Positions 49,926 to 61,127 of a stretch of DNA of 64,000 nucleotides are shown here, piece after piece (position 1 is the stretch's first letter; the number at the start of each line of letters is the position of its first letter). A program made the translations under genes and the position numbers. Source of the stretch: Pseudomonadota bacterium (lineage in GTDB: Bacteria > Pseudomonadota > Alphaproteobacteria > Rhizobiales > Beijerinckiaceae). The DNA lies in assembly GCA_023423995.1 (NCBI GenBank), contig JAFAEL010000092.1:1-64000 (forward strand), read 5' to 3'. The notes beneath the pieces were generated by a model, which ran no database searches, was not told the DNA's origin, and saw only the letters and a list, made by a program, of their open reading frames with translations.

Positions 49926-51137
49926 TCAGCGCCGGGCGAGCTTCGGCAGGGCCAACGCCAGCCGGCTGATCGCCTCTTCCACGAGGGCCGTGTCGCGAAG
50001 GAAGCAGAGCCTGAGGTGGGCCGAGCCGCCTGCCCCGAACGCCGTGCCCGGCGCGAGCCCGACATTCGCATGGTCGATGAGATCAAGGGCGAGTTTACGC
50101 GTATCGGTCACGCCATCGACGCTGAAGAATGCGTAGAACGCCCCTGGAGGGGACGGCAACTCCACGACATTCGTGGCGCGAAGCCCCTCGCACACGATGT
50201 CCCGGTTCCGGCGTGCCAGCGCGATATGCTCCTCGACGAGGCTCTCCCCCTCCTCGAGCGCAACGACGGCCGCGCGCTGCAGGAACGCCGGGACACCCGA
50301 AGTCGTGTACTGGACGAGGTTCTCGATGACCGGACCGAGTTCGGCAGGCGCTTCCAGCCAGCCTAGCCGCCAGCCCGTCATCGCCCAGTTCTTCGAGAAG
50401 GTCTGGAGGAACAGGATCCTGTCATCCTCCGCCATCACGTCGTGGAACGAAGGCGTCCTGCCCTCGCTCACCCCGGGGAGTGGATCATAGACGAAGCGCT
50501 GATAGATCTCGTCGGCAATGATCCAGAGACCATGCCGGCGCGCCAATCGGAGAATGCGCTCGAGGTCGTCGCGGGAGGCCGTCCAACCGGTCGGATTGGA
50601 GGGCGAGTTGATGACGATAGCCCGCGTCCTGGGCGTCACCGCTGCTTCGAGTCGGCCGAGATCGAGATTCCAGCCGTCCGGCCCGGGGGTCATCGGCAGG
50701 GCCACCGCGCGAGCGCCGTTCACCTCGATCGCAGCCTCGAAATTCGGCCAGGCCGGAGTCGGTACGATGACCTCGTCTCCCGTCCCTGAGACGATCCGCA
50801 TCGCCATCTGGAGGGCATGCATCCCACCGATCGTGACGTAGAAGCGCTCGGGGTCGAAAGGTCGTCCGAACAGGCGGCCCGTGTACCGGGCGATCGCCTC
50901 CCGCAACTCGGGGATGCCGCGCTGCCAGGTGTAGAAGGTCTCGCCGGCGGCGAGTGCACGCGTCGCCGCATCCGCGATGAAGGCCGGGGTCGGCCGGTGC
51001 CCCTCGCCGATCCAGAGCGGGATCAGGCCCTCCCGCCCGCGCCCGTAATTGGCGACCTCCACGATCCCGCTCTCGGGCATGCCGGAGGCCTCCGGCCGGA
51101 TTCCGGCGCGGTTCGGCATGGGTACGTGAGCGGTCAT
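49926..51137 (-). CDS. PLP-dependent aminotransferase, class I/II
   Basis: 403 residues of fold-type I. Landmarks are YTWQRGIPELREAIARYTG, the INSPSNPTGW loop, DEIYQRFVYD, and the pyridoxal lysine in FLQTFSKNWAMTGWRLGW, followed by the C-terminal arginine in HLRLCFLR. Substrates in this group range from aspartate to aromatic amino acids and cannot be assigned. The start chosen is ATG at 51137. Its stop abuts the amidase stop with no bases between, and no terminator is visible at that convergent junction. Confidence 0.88.
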   Translation of the reverse strand: MTAHVPMPNRAGIRPEASGMPESGIVEVANYGRGREGLIPLWIGEGHRPTPAFIADAATRALAAGETFYTWQRGIPELREAIARYTGRLFGRPFDPERFYVTIGGMHALQMAMRIVSGTGDEVIVPTPAWPNFEAAIEVNGARAVALPMTPGPDGWNLDLGRLEAAVTPRTRAIVINSPSNPTGWTASRDDLERILRLARRHGLWIIADEIYQRFVYDPLPGVSEGRTPSFHDVMAEDDRILFLQTFSKNWAMTGWRLGWLEAPAELGPVIENLVQYTTSGVPAFLQRAAVVALEEGESLVEEHIALARRNRDIVCEGLRATNVVELPSPPGAFYAFFSVDGVTDTRKLALDLIDHANVGLAPGTAFGAGGSAHLRLCFLRDTALVEEAISRLALALPKLARR

Positions 51138-51240
51138 CGAACAGAGAAGCCTGATTGTCGCGTGGGAAGCGCCTCTTGTAGCAGGCGCAACCGCCAAGGT
51201 TCAGCCAAAACCTCTGATCGATGCCATTCGCCGCAACGAT

Positions 51241-51672
51241 CTATCGCGGCGGCGGCACCGACTGACGTGCCGCCAGGATGTCCCGGATCTCGCCCAGCAG
51301 CTTCACATCGGCCGGCGTCTCGGGCGGCTTCTCGTCGGCGCGGAGCTTGAGCCGGTTGAGGGCGCGGATCACGAGGAACAGCACGAAGGCTATGATGATG
51401 AAGTTGATGGCCGTCGTGATGAAGTTGCCCCAGCCGAGTACGGCCCCCTGCTTCTTCGCATCGACATAGGCGGCGCCCTCCTGCACCGTGCTGGCGAGGG
51501 GGGTGTAGTAGTTCGAGAAATCGAGGCCGCCCGTGACGGCCCCGATCACGGGCATGAAGATGTCGCCGACCATCGAGTCGACGATCTTGCTGAACGCCGC
51601 TCCGATGATGACGCCGATTGCGAGATCGACGACATTGCCCCTGAGCGCGAATTTCTTGAATTCCTCGAGCAT
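51241..51672 (-). CDS. mscL: Large-conductance mechanosensitive channel
   Basis: A pentameric inner membrane channel that opens under osmotic downshock. It is 143 residues: an N-terminal amphipathic helix ([13 protein letters not shown]), TM1 ([22 protein letters not shown]), a periplasmic loop, TM2 ([19 protein letters not shown]) and a C-terminal helix. The ATG at 51672 has GGAGG five bases ahead, which is better than a GTG six bases upstream. Confidence 0.97.
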   Translation of the reverse strand: MLEEFKKFALRGNVVDLAIGVIIGAAFSKIVDSMVGDIFMPVIGAVTGGLDFSNYYTPLASTVQEGAAYVDAKKQGAVLGWGNFITTAINFIIIAFVLFLVIRALNRLKLRADEKPPETPADVKLLGEIRDILAARQSVPPPR

Positions 51673-51776
51673 CGGCACCTCCGGCTGTCAGCCTGCGCGC
51701 AGCATGGCACGACTGGCCGTTGGCGTCTCCCGCTCCCGCCGGATACCATTCTCCTCTTGAGCGCCGGGTATCCGAA

Positions 51777-54700
51777 ATGATCGCCAGCTGGGCCGTCCTG
51801 ATGTCGGCCCTCCTTTATCTCTGCCTCCTGTTCGCTGTCGCACATTGGGGCGATCAGCGGGGCCGCCGCGTCATGCGGCGGCAATCGCGCACAGTCGTCT
51901 ACGCGATGGCGCTGGCCGTGTATTGCACGTCCTGGACCTTCTACGGTTCCGTAGGGCTCGCCAGCCGGAACGGGCTCAACTTCCTGGCGATCTATATCGG
52001 CCCGATACTGCTGATCTGCCTCGGTTATCCGCTCGTTTGCCGCGTCATCCGGATCGCCAAGGCGCAGAACATCACTTCGGTGGCAGACTTCGTCGCCGCC
52101 CGCTACGGCAAGAGCGAGCGGGTGGCAGCCATCGTCTGCATGATCGCCATAGTGGGCGCCCTCCCCTACATCGCCCTTCAGCTCAAGGCGGTGTCGGCCT
52201 CCCTCGAGGTCCTCCTGTCGGCGGACAAGCCGGCTACGCTCTGGCCGTCCTTCGTCGACATCGCTCTCGTCGTCGCACTCCTTCTGGCCGGCTTCTCCGT
52301 TGCCTTCGGGACCCGTCACACGGATGCGACCGAGCACCAGAACGGACTGGTTCTGGCCATCGCTGTCGAGTCCATCGTGAAGCTGGGAGCCTTCCTGCTG
52401 GTCGGCTTCTTCGTCGTGTACGGCATGTTCGGCGGCTTCACGGACATCGTCGCCCGCCTAGAGAAGTCCGGGCAGGCGCTCGACCTGCTCGGACCGACCG
52501 CGGATCCGTTCAGCTACGCGGCGATGGTGCTCATCTCGGCTTCGGCCGCGCTCCTCCTCCCGCGCCAGTTTCACATGATGGTGGTGGAGAACCGCGGGCC
52601 GGACGACATGCGGCGCGCGGTCTGGCTGTTTCCGCTCTACCTCGTCGCGATCAACATCTTCGTGGTCCCACTCGCCCTTGCGGGCATCCATCTGTTCCCG
52701 GGGCACGTCGTCGATCGGGACATGACGGTCCTGCTCCTCCCGCTGCATGGCGGCTCGGGCGCCGTGGCGCTCATCACCTTCATCGGCGGCCTCTCGGCCG
52801 CGACCGCCATGGTCATCGTCGAGACGATCGCCGTGTCCGTGATGATCGCGAACCACCTCGTGATGCCGCTCGTCCTGCGCCGGCGAGCGTTTTCGGGGGA
52901 CGCGCAACCGGGCGAAAGAGCGCTCAATCTCGGCCGTTTCGTCCTCTACGTGCGCCGTATCGCGATCGTCGCGCTGACGCTTCTCGCCTACGCCTATTAC
53001 CGGGTGGCGGCTGACGCCGAGCTTGCCTCGATCGGTCTTCTCTCGTTCGCGGCGGTGGCGCAGATCGGCCCGGCCTTCATCGGCGGACTTCTTTGGCGCA
53101 GGGCGACCGCGCAGGGCGCCACGGCCGGCCTGGTCGTCGGTATCGCGACCTGGGCCTACACGCTCCTGCTTCCAACCCTCACGAGCGACCCGAGCAGTTC
53201 CGTGCTGCTTGCGGAAGGGCCGTTCGGTCTCGCGGGCCTCCGCCCGACGGCCCTCGCGGGCATCGACATGCCCCAGCTCACCCATGGGATCGTCTGGAGC
53301 CTGGGCCTGAACGTGCTCGCCTATGTCGCTTTTTCGCTGGTCCGGCCGGCCAACGCGCTGGAGCGGCTGCAGGCTTCCGCCTTCATGGGCGAGAACCGGA
53401 TGCCCATCGCCCCGACCATGCGGCTGCTCCGCGCGAGCATCACGGTCGGCGAACTCAGCCGCGCCGTCGCCGGCTTCCTCGGCGAGGACAGGACGCAACG
53501 CTCCTTTGCGGGCTTCGCACGATCGCGGGGACTCGTTCTCGACCAGCGGGCCGAGGCCGACATCCACTTTCTTCGCTACGCCGAGCACCTGCTCGCCTCC
53601 GCGATCGGCGCGGCCTCTTCGCGCCTCGCGTTGTCGCTCGTTTTGAGGCGGGGGAACCTTTCCCCACGGGCCGCGCTCCGCCTGCTCGACGAGGCGGCGG
53701 CGGTCCTCCAGCACGACCGGGACCTCCTCCAGCACGCGATCGATCACGCCCAGCAGGGCATCACGGTTCTCGACCGCGACCTGCGTCTTCTCACCTGGAA
53801 CCACGCCTTCATCGATCTCTACGGCTTCCCGCCTGAGCTGATCCGCATCGGCGTGGGCATGGAGGAGATCATCCGCGTGAATGCCGAGCGCGGCACCTAC
53901 GGGCCCGGCAATGTGGACGACCTCGTCGCCATGCGGCTGCACAGCGTCATGCACGACGCCGGCCCGGTGCGCGTAAAGCTCTATCCGAACGGGCGATGGA
54001 TCTCGGTCCGCTCCAACCGGCTGCCGGGCGGCGGGCTCGTGAACACCTACACGGACGTGACGGACATCGTTGCCCAGGAACAGGAGCGGGAGCGCGAGAA
54101 CGAAACCCTGGAGCAGCGCGTCCAGGAGCGGACTGAGGAGTTGACCCGCCTCAACGAGGAACTGACTCGCGCCAAGCGGCTAGCCGATGAGGCGAATGCA
54201 TCGAAGACGCGCTTCCTGGCGGCCGCGAGCCACGACATCCTCCAGCCCCTCAACGCCGCGCGACTCTACGCGACCTCGCTGGCGGAGCGGACCACCGATC
54301 CCGAGGAGCGCTCGCTCGCCGACAACGTCGACGCTTCGCTCGACGCCGTGGAGGAGATCCTCACGACCCTCCTCGACATCTCCCGGCTGGATACAGGCGC
54401 GCTGCGGCCGCGATGGACGACCGTGAAACTCGACGACCTGTTCCGGCAGGTGGCGCGGGAATTCGGCCCGATAGCCGAGGCGAAGGGCGTGGAATTGCGC
54501 ATCGTCCAGACGAGCCTGTCGACTCGCTCGGACCGGCAGCTCCTCCGGCGGCTCGTTCAGAACCTCGTGTCGAATGCGGTGAAATACACGCCGGCAGGAA
54601 AGGTACTTCTCGGGGTCAGACGACACGGCTCCCAGATACGCATCGAGATCTGGGATACAGGAATTGGGATCCCGGCTTCGCAACAGAAGACGATCTTCCG

Positions 54701-55307
54701 CGAGTTCCGCCGCCTCTCGGCCGGCGCCAAAGCCGCGCGTGGGCTAGGGCTCGGCCTGTCGATCGTGGAGCGGATCGCGAAGACCCTCGGGGCCGAGATC
54801 ACGCTCAGGTCCCAGCCGGATCGCGGCTCCATGTTCGCCGTGCGGCTCCCACTCTCCCTCACGGACGGCGCCGTAGCGCCCGAGGCTCAGGCAGCGCCTC
54901 GCGGACCGCAGATCGCGCCGCTGCAACGCATGCTGGTCCTGGCGATCGACAACGAGCCGGCCGTGCTCGACGGCATGAGGACGCTCCTCAGCGGCTGGGG
55001 TTGCGAGGTGGCAGCCGCGACCTCCATCGAGGAGGCGCGGCGGCAGGTGCTCGCGCTTCACGAGACGCCGGAGATCGTGATCGCGGACTACCACCTCGAC
55101 GAGGAGGACGGGCTCGGAGCGATCGCGGCCGTGCGCGAGGAAATCGGGTTCGATCTGCCGGCCGTGCTCGTCACCGCCGATCGCTCGCCGGAACTCCGGG
55201 AGAGGGCAGCGGAAGCCGAGATCACCGTGCTGAACAAGCCGCTGAAGCCGGCCGCGCTGCGTGCCCTGCTCTCTCGCGTGCACGTCACTCGCCTCGCGGC
55301 CGAGTGA
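51777..55307 (+). CDS. Hybrid sensor histidine kinase with sodium-solute-symporter domain
   Basis: 1176 residues. About residues 1-540 form a 12-13-helix SLC5/SSS transporter-like domain (TVVYAMALAVYCTSWTFYGSVG and QNITSVADFVAARYGKS). Then comes a PAS region (ITVLDRDLRLLTWNHAFIDLYG), a coiled coil (ENETLEQRVQERTEELTRLNEELTRAK), and a HisKA domain with phosphoacceptor His819 in AAASHDILQPLNAARL. HATPase_c follows (NLVSNAVKYTPAGK and GTGIGIPASQ-type G boxes), then a C-terminal receiver with Asp1104 in VIADYHLDEEDG. The plan is that of the CrbS/NahK type, linked in other bacteria to acetate or carbon-source sensing. No partner LuxR-type regulator (CrbR) lies beside it. The start is ATG at 51777. 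Confidence 0.92.
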   Translation: MIASWAVLMSALLYLCLLFAVAHWGDQRGRRVMRRQSRTVVYAMALAVYCTSWTFYGSVGLASRNGLNFLAIYIGPILLICLGYPLVCRVIRIAKAQNITSVADFVAARYGKSERVAAIVCMIAIVGALPYIALQLKAVSASLEVLLSADKPATLWPSFVDIALVVALLLAGFSVAFGTRHTDATEHQNGLVLAIAVESIVKLGAFLLVGFFVVYGMFGGFTDIVARLEKSGQALDLLGPTADPFSYAAMVLISASAALLLPRQFHMMVVENRGPDDMRRAVWLFPLYLVAINIFVVPLALAGIHLFPGHVVDRDMTVLLLPLHGGSGAVALITFIGGLSAATAMVIVETIAVSVMIANHLVMPLVLRRRAFSGDAQPGERALNLGRFVLYVRRIAIVALTLLAYAYYRVAADAELASIGLLSFAAVAQIGPAFIGGLLWRRATAQGATAGLVVGIATWAYTLLLPTLTSDPSSSVLLAEGPFGLAGLRPTALAGIDMPQLTHGIVWSLGLNVLAYVAFSLVRPANALERLQASAFMGENRMPIAPTMRLLRASITVGELSRAVAGFLGEDRTQRSFAGFARSRGLVLDQRAEADIHFLRYAEHLLASAIGAASSRLALSLVLRRGNLSPRAALRLLDEAAAVLQHDRDLLQHAIDHAQQGITVLDRDLRLLTWNHAFIDLYGFPPELIRIGVGMEEIIRVNAERGTYGPGNVDDLVAMRLHSVMHDAGPVRVKLYPNGRWISVRSNRLPGGGLVNTYTDVTDIVAQEQERERENETLEQRVQERTEELTRLNEELTRAKRLADEANASKTRFLAAASHDILQPLNAARLYATSLAERTTDPEERSLADNVDASLDAVEEILTTLLDISRLDTGALRPRWTTVKLDDLFRQVAREFGPIAEAKGVELRIVQTSLSTRSDRQLLRRLVQNLVSNAVKYTPAGKVLLGVRRHGSQIRIEIWDTGIGIPASQQKTIFREFRRLSAGAKAARGLGLGLSIVERIAKTLGAEITLRSQPDRGSMFAVRLPLSLTDGAVAPEAQAAPRGPQIAPLQRMLVLAIDNEPAVLDGMRTLLSGWGCEVAAATSIEEARRQVLALHETPEIVIADYHLDEEDGLGAIAAVREEIGFDLPAVLVTADRSPELRERAAEAEITVLNKPLKPAALRALLSRVHVTRLAAE

Positions 55308-55310
55308 GCC

Positions 55311-55826
55311 TCAGCTCGCGCCGATCCCCGTCTCGCGCTGGAAGAACAGGAGGTCGAGCGGCGGGGCATCGCCGACGAGCCCCGTCAGCACGCAATGGGC
55401 CTGTCCGCGGTGATGCGTCTGGTGATTGAACAGGTGTGCGAGCGCCGGGCCGAGCGGCTGGACGATCTCGTCGGGCGTGGACACGCGCCGATACCGGATC
55501 ACCCCGGCGAGTGCTGCCTCGTCCAGGCTCGCGGCATAGGATTCGATCCGGCGATCCTCCGCCTCGCGCGCCTCGCGCAGCTCCGGCAACCCCTCGAGAA
55601 GAATGGCGTCGAGCCGATCCGGCGCCTCGCCCACACCCGTGAAGCGCCGCATCCACACGCGATCAGTCACGAGCAGGTGGTTCAGCGTGCCATGCAGCGA
55701 CTTGAAGAAGGCGCCGCGATCGGCCCTGTACTGCTCGTCAGGGAGTTGCGCAGCCGCGGCGTAGAGCCTGCGGTTGGCCCAGGTATTGTAAGCCGCGAAC
55801 ATCCGGACATGCGAAAGCATGTCCAT
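55311..55826 (-). CDS. DinB-family protein
   Basis: A 171-residue four-helix-bundle protein of the DinB/YfiT superfamily. The three metal-ligand histidines lie in SLHGTLNHLLVTDRVW and HLFNHQTHHRGQAHCVL. Members are metal-dependent transferases of small thiols or damage-inducible proteins of unknown role. It lies at the end of the beta-oxidation genes, four bases beyond the fadB stop, so it is probably in the same transcript. It is convergent with the sensor kinase (3-base gap). Confidence 0.87.
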   Translation of the reverse strand: MDMLSHVRMFAAYNTWANRRLYAAAAQLPDEQYRADRGAFFKSLHGTLNHLLVTDRVWMRRFTGVGEAPDRLDAILLEGLPELREAREAEDRRIESYAASLDEAALAGVIRYRRVSTPDEIVQPLGPALAHLFNHQTHHRGQAHCVLTGLVGDAPPLDLLFFQRETGIGAS

Positions 55827-55830
55827 CGCA

Positions 55831-58041
55831 CTAGGCCGCCGCCTTCTGGGCCTCGCGGCCGTAGAAGGAGCCGCCCGTCTCGGCCATGTCGAGCAGCAGC
55901 TTGTTGGGCTCGAACCGCGCGCCGTGCCTGGCTTCCAGCGAGCGCGCTAGCTCCACGAACGCCGTCGCGCCCATCCCGTCGATATAGGACAGCGCGCCGC
56001 CCGTGAAAGGCGCAAAGCCGAAGCCGAGAATGGAGCCGACATCCGCCTCGCGCGGGTCGGTGACGACGCCTTCCTCGACAGTGCGAGCAGCCTCCAAGGC
56101 CTGGGCAACCAGGAAGCGGTGCTTCAGCTCCTGCACGCTGATCGTGTCCGGGTCGCGCTTCGTCGGCTGCAGGTCGGCAAGGCCCGGCCAGAGCTTCTTC
56201 TGCCCCTGCCCCTTCGGCGGGTAGTCGTAGAAGCCCTTGCCGTTCTTTCGTCCGAGCCGCCCCTCGCGTTCGACGAGAGCGGTCAGGATCTGCTCCTGCG
56301 CCGGGTTTACGGCAGCTTCGCCGACCTGCGCCTTCGTGGCCTTCAGGATCCGAAGAGCCAGATCGACGCCGACCTCGTCGTTCAGGGAGAGCGGGCCGAC
56401 CGGCATGCCGGCCATCCTGGCCACGTTCTCGATCATGGCCGCCGGCACCCCCTCGCCGAGCATCAGGTGGCCTTCGAGGATATAGGCGCCGACACAGCGA
56501 TTGGCGAAGAACCCACGCGCGTCGTTCACGACGATCGGGGTCTTCTTGATAGCCCGGACGTAGTCGAGCGCTGCGGCGAGCGCGACATCGCCCGTCTCGC
56601 GCCCCTTGATGATCTCGACCAGCATCATCTTCTCGACCGGCGAGAAGAAATGGATGCCGATGAACTGGCCAGGACGCGACGAGGATTTCGCAAGTCCCGA
56701 GATCGGCAGCGTGGAGGTGTTCGAGGCGAAGATGCAGTCCGGGCGGATCGCCGCCTCGATCTTGCGGATGACTTCGTCCTTCACCTTCGGGTCCTCGAAC
56801 ACGGCCTCGATCACGAGGTCGCACTCGGCGAGCGCGGAATAATCCGGCGTCGCCGTGATACGCTCGAGCAGCGCGTCGCGGTCGGCGGACTTCGCCCGCC
56901 CCTTGTTGATCTGGTCCGTGACGAGCTTGTGCGAATAGGCCTTGCCCTTGTCGGCCGCTTCCTGGTCGCGGTCGACAAGCACGACCTTCATGCCGGCATT
57001 GGCCGTCACGTAGGCGATGCCCGCCCCCATGAAGCCGGCCCCGACGACGCCCACGGTGCGCAAAGCCGATTTCGGGACAGCCGCAGGACGTCTGGCACCC
57101 TTCTCCAGTTCGCCCTTGGACAGGAACAGCGTGCGGATCATGGCCGCCGCCTCCTTCGACCGAAGGATATTGGCGAAGTACCGGCTCTCGACCTTGAGGG
57201 CGAGATCCATCGGAAGCTGCAGCCCCTCGTAGACGGACTTCAGTATGGCCTTGGCGGCCGGGTAGTTGTCGTGCGTCTCGCGACGGTAGATCGCGTTGGC
57301 CGGCGGCCAGATCATCATCCCGGCCGGGGAATACACCTTGCCCGACGGCGCCTTGAATTTCGGCAGGTCCCAAGGCGCGACGGCCGAGCCGCCTGCCTTG
57401 ATCCAGGCCTTCGCCTTCTCGACGATCTCGGCCCGGGGCGCCACCTCGTGCGCGAGCCCCATGTTCTTCGCCATCAGGGGCCGAAGCTGGTCGCCGCGGA
57501 AGAGCAGTTGGAGCGCGTCGCCGGTCTGCATGAGGCGCGCGATACGCTGCGTTCCACCCGCGCCCGGGAACAGCCCCACCTTGATCTCCGGCAGGCCGAC
57601 GCGGGTCGCGTCGTCATTGCCGAGAACGCGGTAATGGCAGGCAAGGGCAAGCTCGAAGGCACCGCCCAGGCAGGTGCCGGCGACGGCCGCCGCGAAGGGC
57701 TTTCCGCAGGTCTCGAGCCGGCGGTAGAGCAGCGAGAGCTTGCGCGATTCCTCGAAGAAGAAGCGCATCGCCTCGTCCGGGCCCTTCTCCCCGGCCAGGC
57801 GCGCATATTCGGAGCCCAGCCCCTGGAGCATGGTGAGATCGGCGCCGCCCGAGAAGGTTTCCTTCCCGGAGGCGATCACGCAGCCCTTGATCGCCGCATC
57901 CGACGCAACCGTCTCCACGATGGCGGACAGGTCTTCCATGACCGCCGGCGTGATGACGTTCATCGATCGCCCGGCCATGTCCCAGGTCGCCAGCGCGATG
58001 CCGTCGGCATCGACCTCGAAGCGGAAGTTCTGGAGGTTCAT
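55831..58041 (-). CDS. fadB: Fatty acid oxidation multifunctional enzyme (enoyl-CoA hydratase / 3-hydroxyacyl-CoA dehydrogenase)
   Basis: 736 residues. The N-terminal crotonase part has KPFAAAVAGTCLGGAFELAL and PEIKVGLFPGAGGTQR (with the catalytic glutamates). The middle NAD-binding part has VGVVGAGFMGAGIAYVTANA; HFFSPVEKMMLVEII and the C-terminal dehydrogenase domains follow. It hydrates enoyl-CoA and oxidises hydroxyacyl-CoA. The start is ATG at 58041, three codons into the longer frame, with GAGAG upstream. It follows the thiolase gene by 12 bases and works with it in the last steps of each cycle. Confidence 0.95.
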   Translation of the reverse strand: MNLQNFRFEVDADGIALATWDMAGRSMNVITPAVMEDLSAIVETVASDAAIKGCVIASGKETFSGGADLTMLQGLGSEYARLAGEKGPDEAMRFFFEESRKLSLLYRRLETCGKPFAAAVAGTCLGGAFELALACHYRVLGNDDATRVGLPEIKVGLFPGAGGTQRIARLMQTGDALQLLFRGDQLRPLMAKNMGLAHEVAPRAEIVEKAKAWIKAGGSAVAPWDLPKFKAPSGKVYSPAGMMIWPPANAIYRRETHDNYPAAKAILKSVYEGLQLPMDLALKVESRYFANILRSKEAAAMIRTLFLSKGELEKGARRPAAVPKSALRTVGVVGAGFMGAGIAYVTANAGMKVVLVDRDQEAADKGKAYSHKLVTDQINKGRAKSADRDALLERITATPDYSALAECDLVIEAVFEDPKVKDEVIRKIEAAIRPDCIFASNTSTLPISGLAKSSSRPGQFIGIHFFSPVEKMMLVEIIKGRETGDVALAAALDYVRAIKKTPIVVNDARGFFANRCVGAYILEGHLMLGEGVPAAMIENVARMAGMPVGPLSLNDEVGVDLALRILKATKAQVGEAAVNPAQEQILTALVEREGRLGRKNGKGFYDYPPKGQGQKKLWPGLADLQPTKRDPDTISVQELKHRFLVAQALEAARTVEEGVVTDPREADVGSILGFGFAPFTGGALSYIDGMGATAFVELARSLEARHGARFEPNKLLLDMAETGGSFYGREAQKAAA

Positions 58042-58053
58042 GGGCACCATCTC

Positions 58054-59262
<1,209 letters not shown>

Positions 59263-59333
59263 CGTGCCTCCGCTGCCGCCTGATCGCCGCCCGGCTCCAT
59301 CGCGGCGCTTCGCCTATATAGGTTCGGCCCCGC

Positions 59334-61127
59334 CTAGAACATCTCGGCGGGCATCGCCATCATCGCTTCGGACCCGGCCTTGATCCGGCGGCCGAGCGCT
59401 CCGGCCTCCGGCATCATCCGCTCCATGAAGAAGCGACCCGTCACGAGCTTCGCATCCAAGCGGGCCGAAGCGGCGCCGTCTTCGGCCTTCTTCGCCAGTG
59501 CGGCCTTGGCCATCTTCGCCCACATGTAGCCGAGCGCCACGAGGCCCATGAGGTGCAGGTACTCGGTGGCGCCGGCGCCGGCATTGTCCGGCTTCGCCAT
59601 CGCGTTCTGCATGAACCACATGGTGGCGCCCTGCAGCTGCTCGAGCCCCTTCAGGAGCGGCTCCACATAGGGCTTCATCGCGTCGTCCGCGGTGCTCTCG
59701 CGGCAGAACGCCTCGACCTCGCCCATGAACGCCATGAGGGCCCGCCCGCCGTCCTTCGGGAGCTTGCGGCCGACCAGGTCCATGGCCTGGATGCCGTTCG
59801 CGCCCTCGTAGATCATGGCGATGCGGGCATCGCGCACGAACTGCTCCATGCCCCATTCGGCGATATAGCCGTGGCCGCCGAGCACCTGCTGCGCCCGCAC
59901 GGCGTTCTCGAAGCCGAGATCGGTGAGCACGCCCTTCACCACCGGGGTGAGGAGCCCGAGCCGGTCGTCGGCCGCCTGGCGCTCGGCCGCGTCTTCGGAC
60001 CGGTGCGCCACGTCCGAGCTCAGCGCCGCCCAGAGCGCGAGCGCCCGACCGGCCTCGTTGAAGGCGCGGATCATCATCAGGTTCCGGCGCACGTCCGGAT
60101 GCACGATGATCGGATCGGCCGGCTTGTCCGGCGAGGCCGCTCCGGTCAGCGCCCGACCCTGCAAGCGCTCCTTCGCGTAGGCAGCGGCGTTCTGGTAGGC
60201 GACCTCGGATTGCGCGAGCCCCTGCACGCCAACCGCGAGACGGGCCTCGTTCATCATCACGAACATGGCGTTGAGCCCGCGGTTCTCCTGGCCGACGAGC
60301 CAACCCTTAGCGCCGTCATAGTTCATGACGCAGGTGGCGTTGCCGTGGATGCCCATCTTGTGCTCGAGCGAGCCGCAGGACACTCCGTTGCGCTCCCCGA
60401 GCGAGCCATCCTCGCCGACCAGGAACTTCGGGACGACGAACAGGGAGATGCCCTTCGTGCCGGCCGGCGCGCCCTCGATGCGGGCAAGTACCAGGTGGAC
60501 GATGTTCTCCGCCAGGTCGTGCTCGCCGGCCGAGATGAAGATCTTCGTGCCGGTGATCGCATAGGAGCCGTCGCCGTTCGGAACCGCCTTGGTCTTCAGA
60601 AGGCCGAGGTCGGTGCCGCAATGGGGCTCGGTGAGGTTCATGGTGCCCGTCCAGGCACCCTCGACCATCTTCGGGAGGTACCGTGTCTTCTGCTCGGCCG
60701 AACCATGCACCAGCAGGGCCGCGATCGCGCCCTGGGTCAGGCCCGGGTACATGCCAAAGGCGAGGTTGGCGGAAGATATGAACTCCTGCATCACGGTATT
60801 GAGGGTGTGCGGCAGGCCCTGGCCGCCGAACTCGGCCGGAACCGAAAGGCCCATCCAACCGCCCTCGGAATAGGCCCTGTAGGCCTCCTTGAAACCCTTC
60901 GGGGTGGTTACGGACCCGTCGGCGTTGCGCGTGCAGCCTTCCTGATCTCCAGAGAGATTCAGGGGCGCGACCACCTCCTCGCAGAGCTTCGCGGCTTCCT
61001 GGAGGATCGCCTCGATCACGTCGGGGGTGGCGTCCGCAAAGCCCGCTAGATTGTTGTAGCGATCGATCCGGAGCACGTCTTCGAGGATGAACCTGACGTC
61101 CTCGATGGGCGCCTTGTAGCTTGGCAT
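59334..61127 (-). CDS. Acyl-CoA dehydrogenase, long form
   Basis: An FAD enzyme of 597 residues that forms trans-2-enoyl-CoA. The length and the C-terminal extension match the subfamily that includes DmdC-like and other large bacterial acyl-CoA dehydrogenases. Landmarks are MNLTEPHCGTDLG, YAITGTKIFISAGEHDL, and QVLGGHGYIAEWGMEQFVRDARIAMIYEG, the last holding the probable catalytic base glutamate. GANGIQAMDLVGRKL follows. The chain-length preference is unknown. The start is ATG at 61127; a longer frame to 61184 lacks support. First gene of the beta-oxidation operon. Confidence 0.94.
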   Translation of the reverse strand: MPSYKAPIEDVRFILEDVLRIDRYNNLAGFADATPDVIEAILQEAAKLCEEVVAPLNLSGDQEGCTRNADGSVTTPKGFKEAYRAYSEGGWMGLSVPAEFGGQGLPHTLNTVMQEFISSANLAFGMYPGLTQGAIAALLVHGSAEQKTRYLPKMVEGAWTGTMNLTEPHCGTDLGLLKTKAVPNGDGSYAITGTKIFISAGEHDLAENIVHLVLARIEGAPAGTKGISLFVVPKFLVGEDGSLGERNGVSCGSLEHKMGIHGNATCVMNYDGAKGWLVGQENRGLNAMFVMMNEARLAVGVQGLAQSEVAYQNAAAYAKERLQGRALTGAASPDKPADPIIVHPDVRRNLMMIRAFNEAGRALALWAALSSDVAHRSEDAAERQAADDRLGLLTPVVKGVLTDLGFENAVRAQQVLGGHGYIAEWGMEQFVRDARIAMIYEGANGIQAMDLVGRKLPKDGGRALMAFMGEVEAFCRESTADDAMKPYVEPLLKGLEQLQGATMWFMQNAMAKPDNAGAGATEYLHLMGLVALGYMWAKMAKAALAKKAEDGAASARLDAKLVTGRFFMERMMPEAGALGRRIKAGSEAMMAMPAEMF

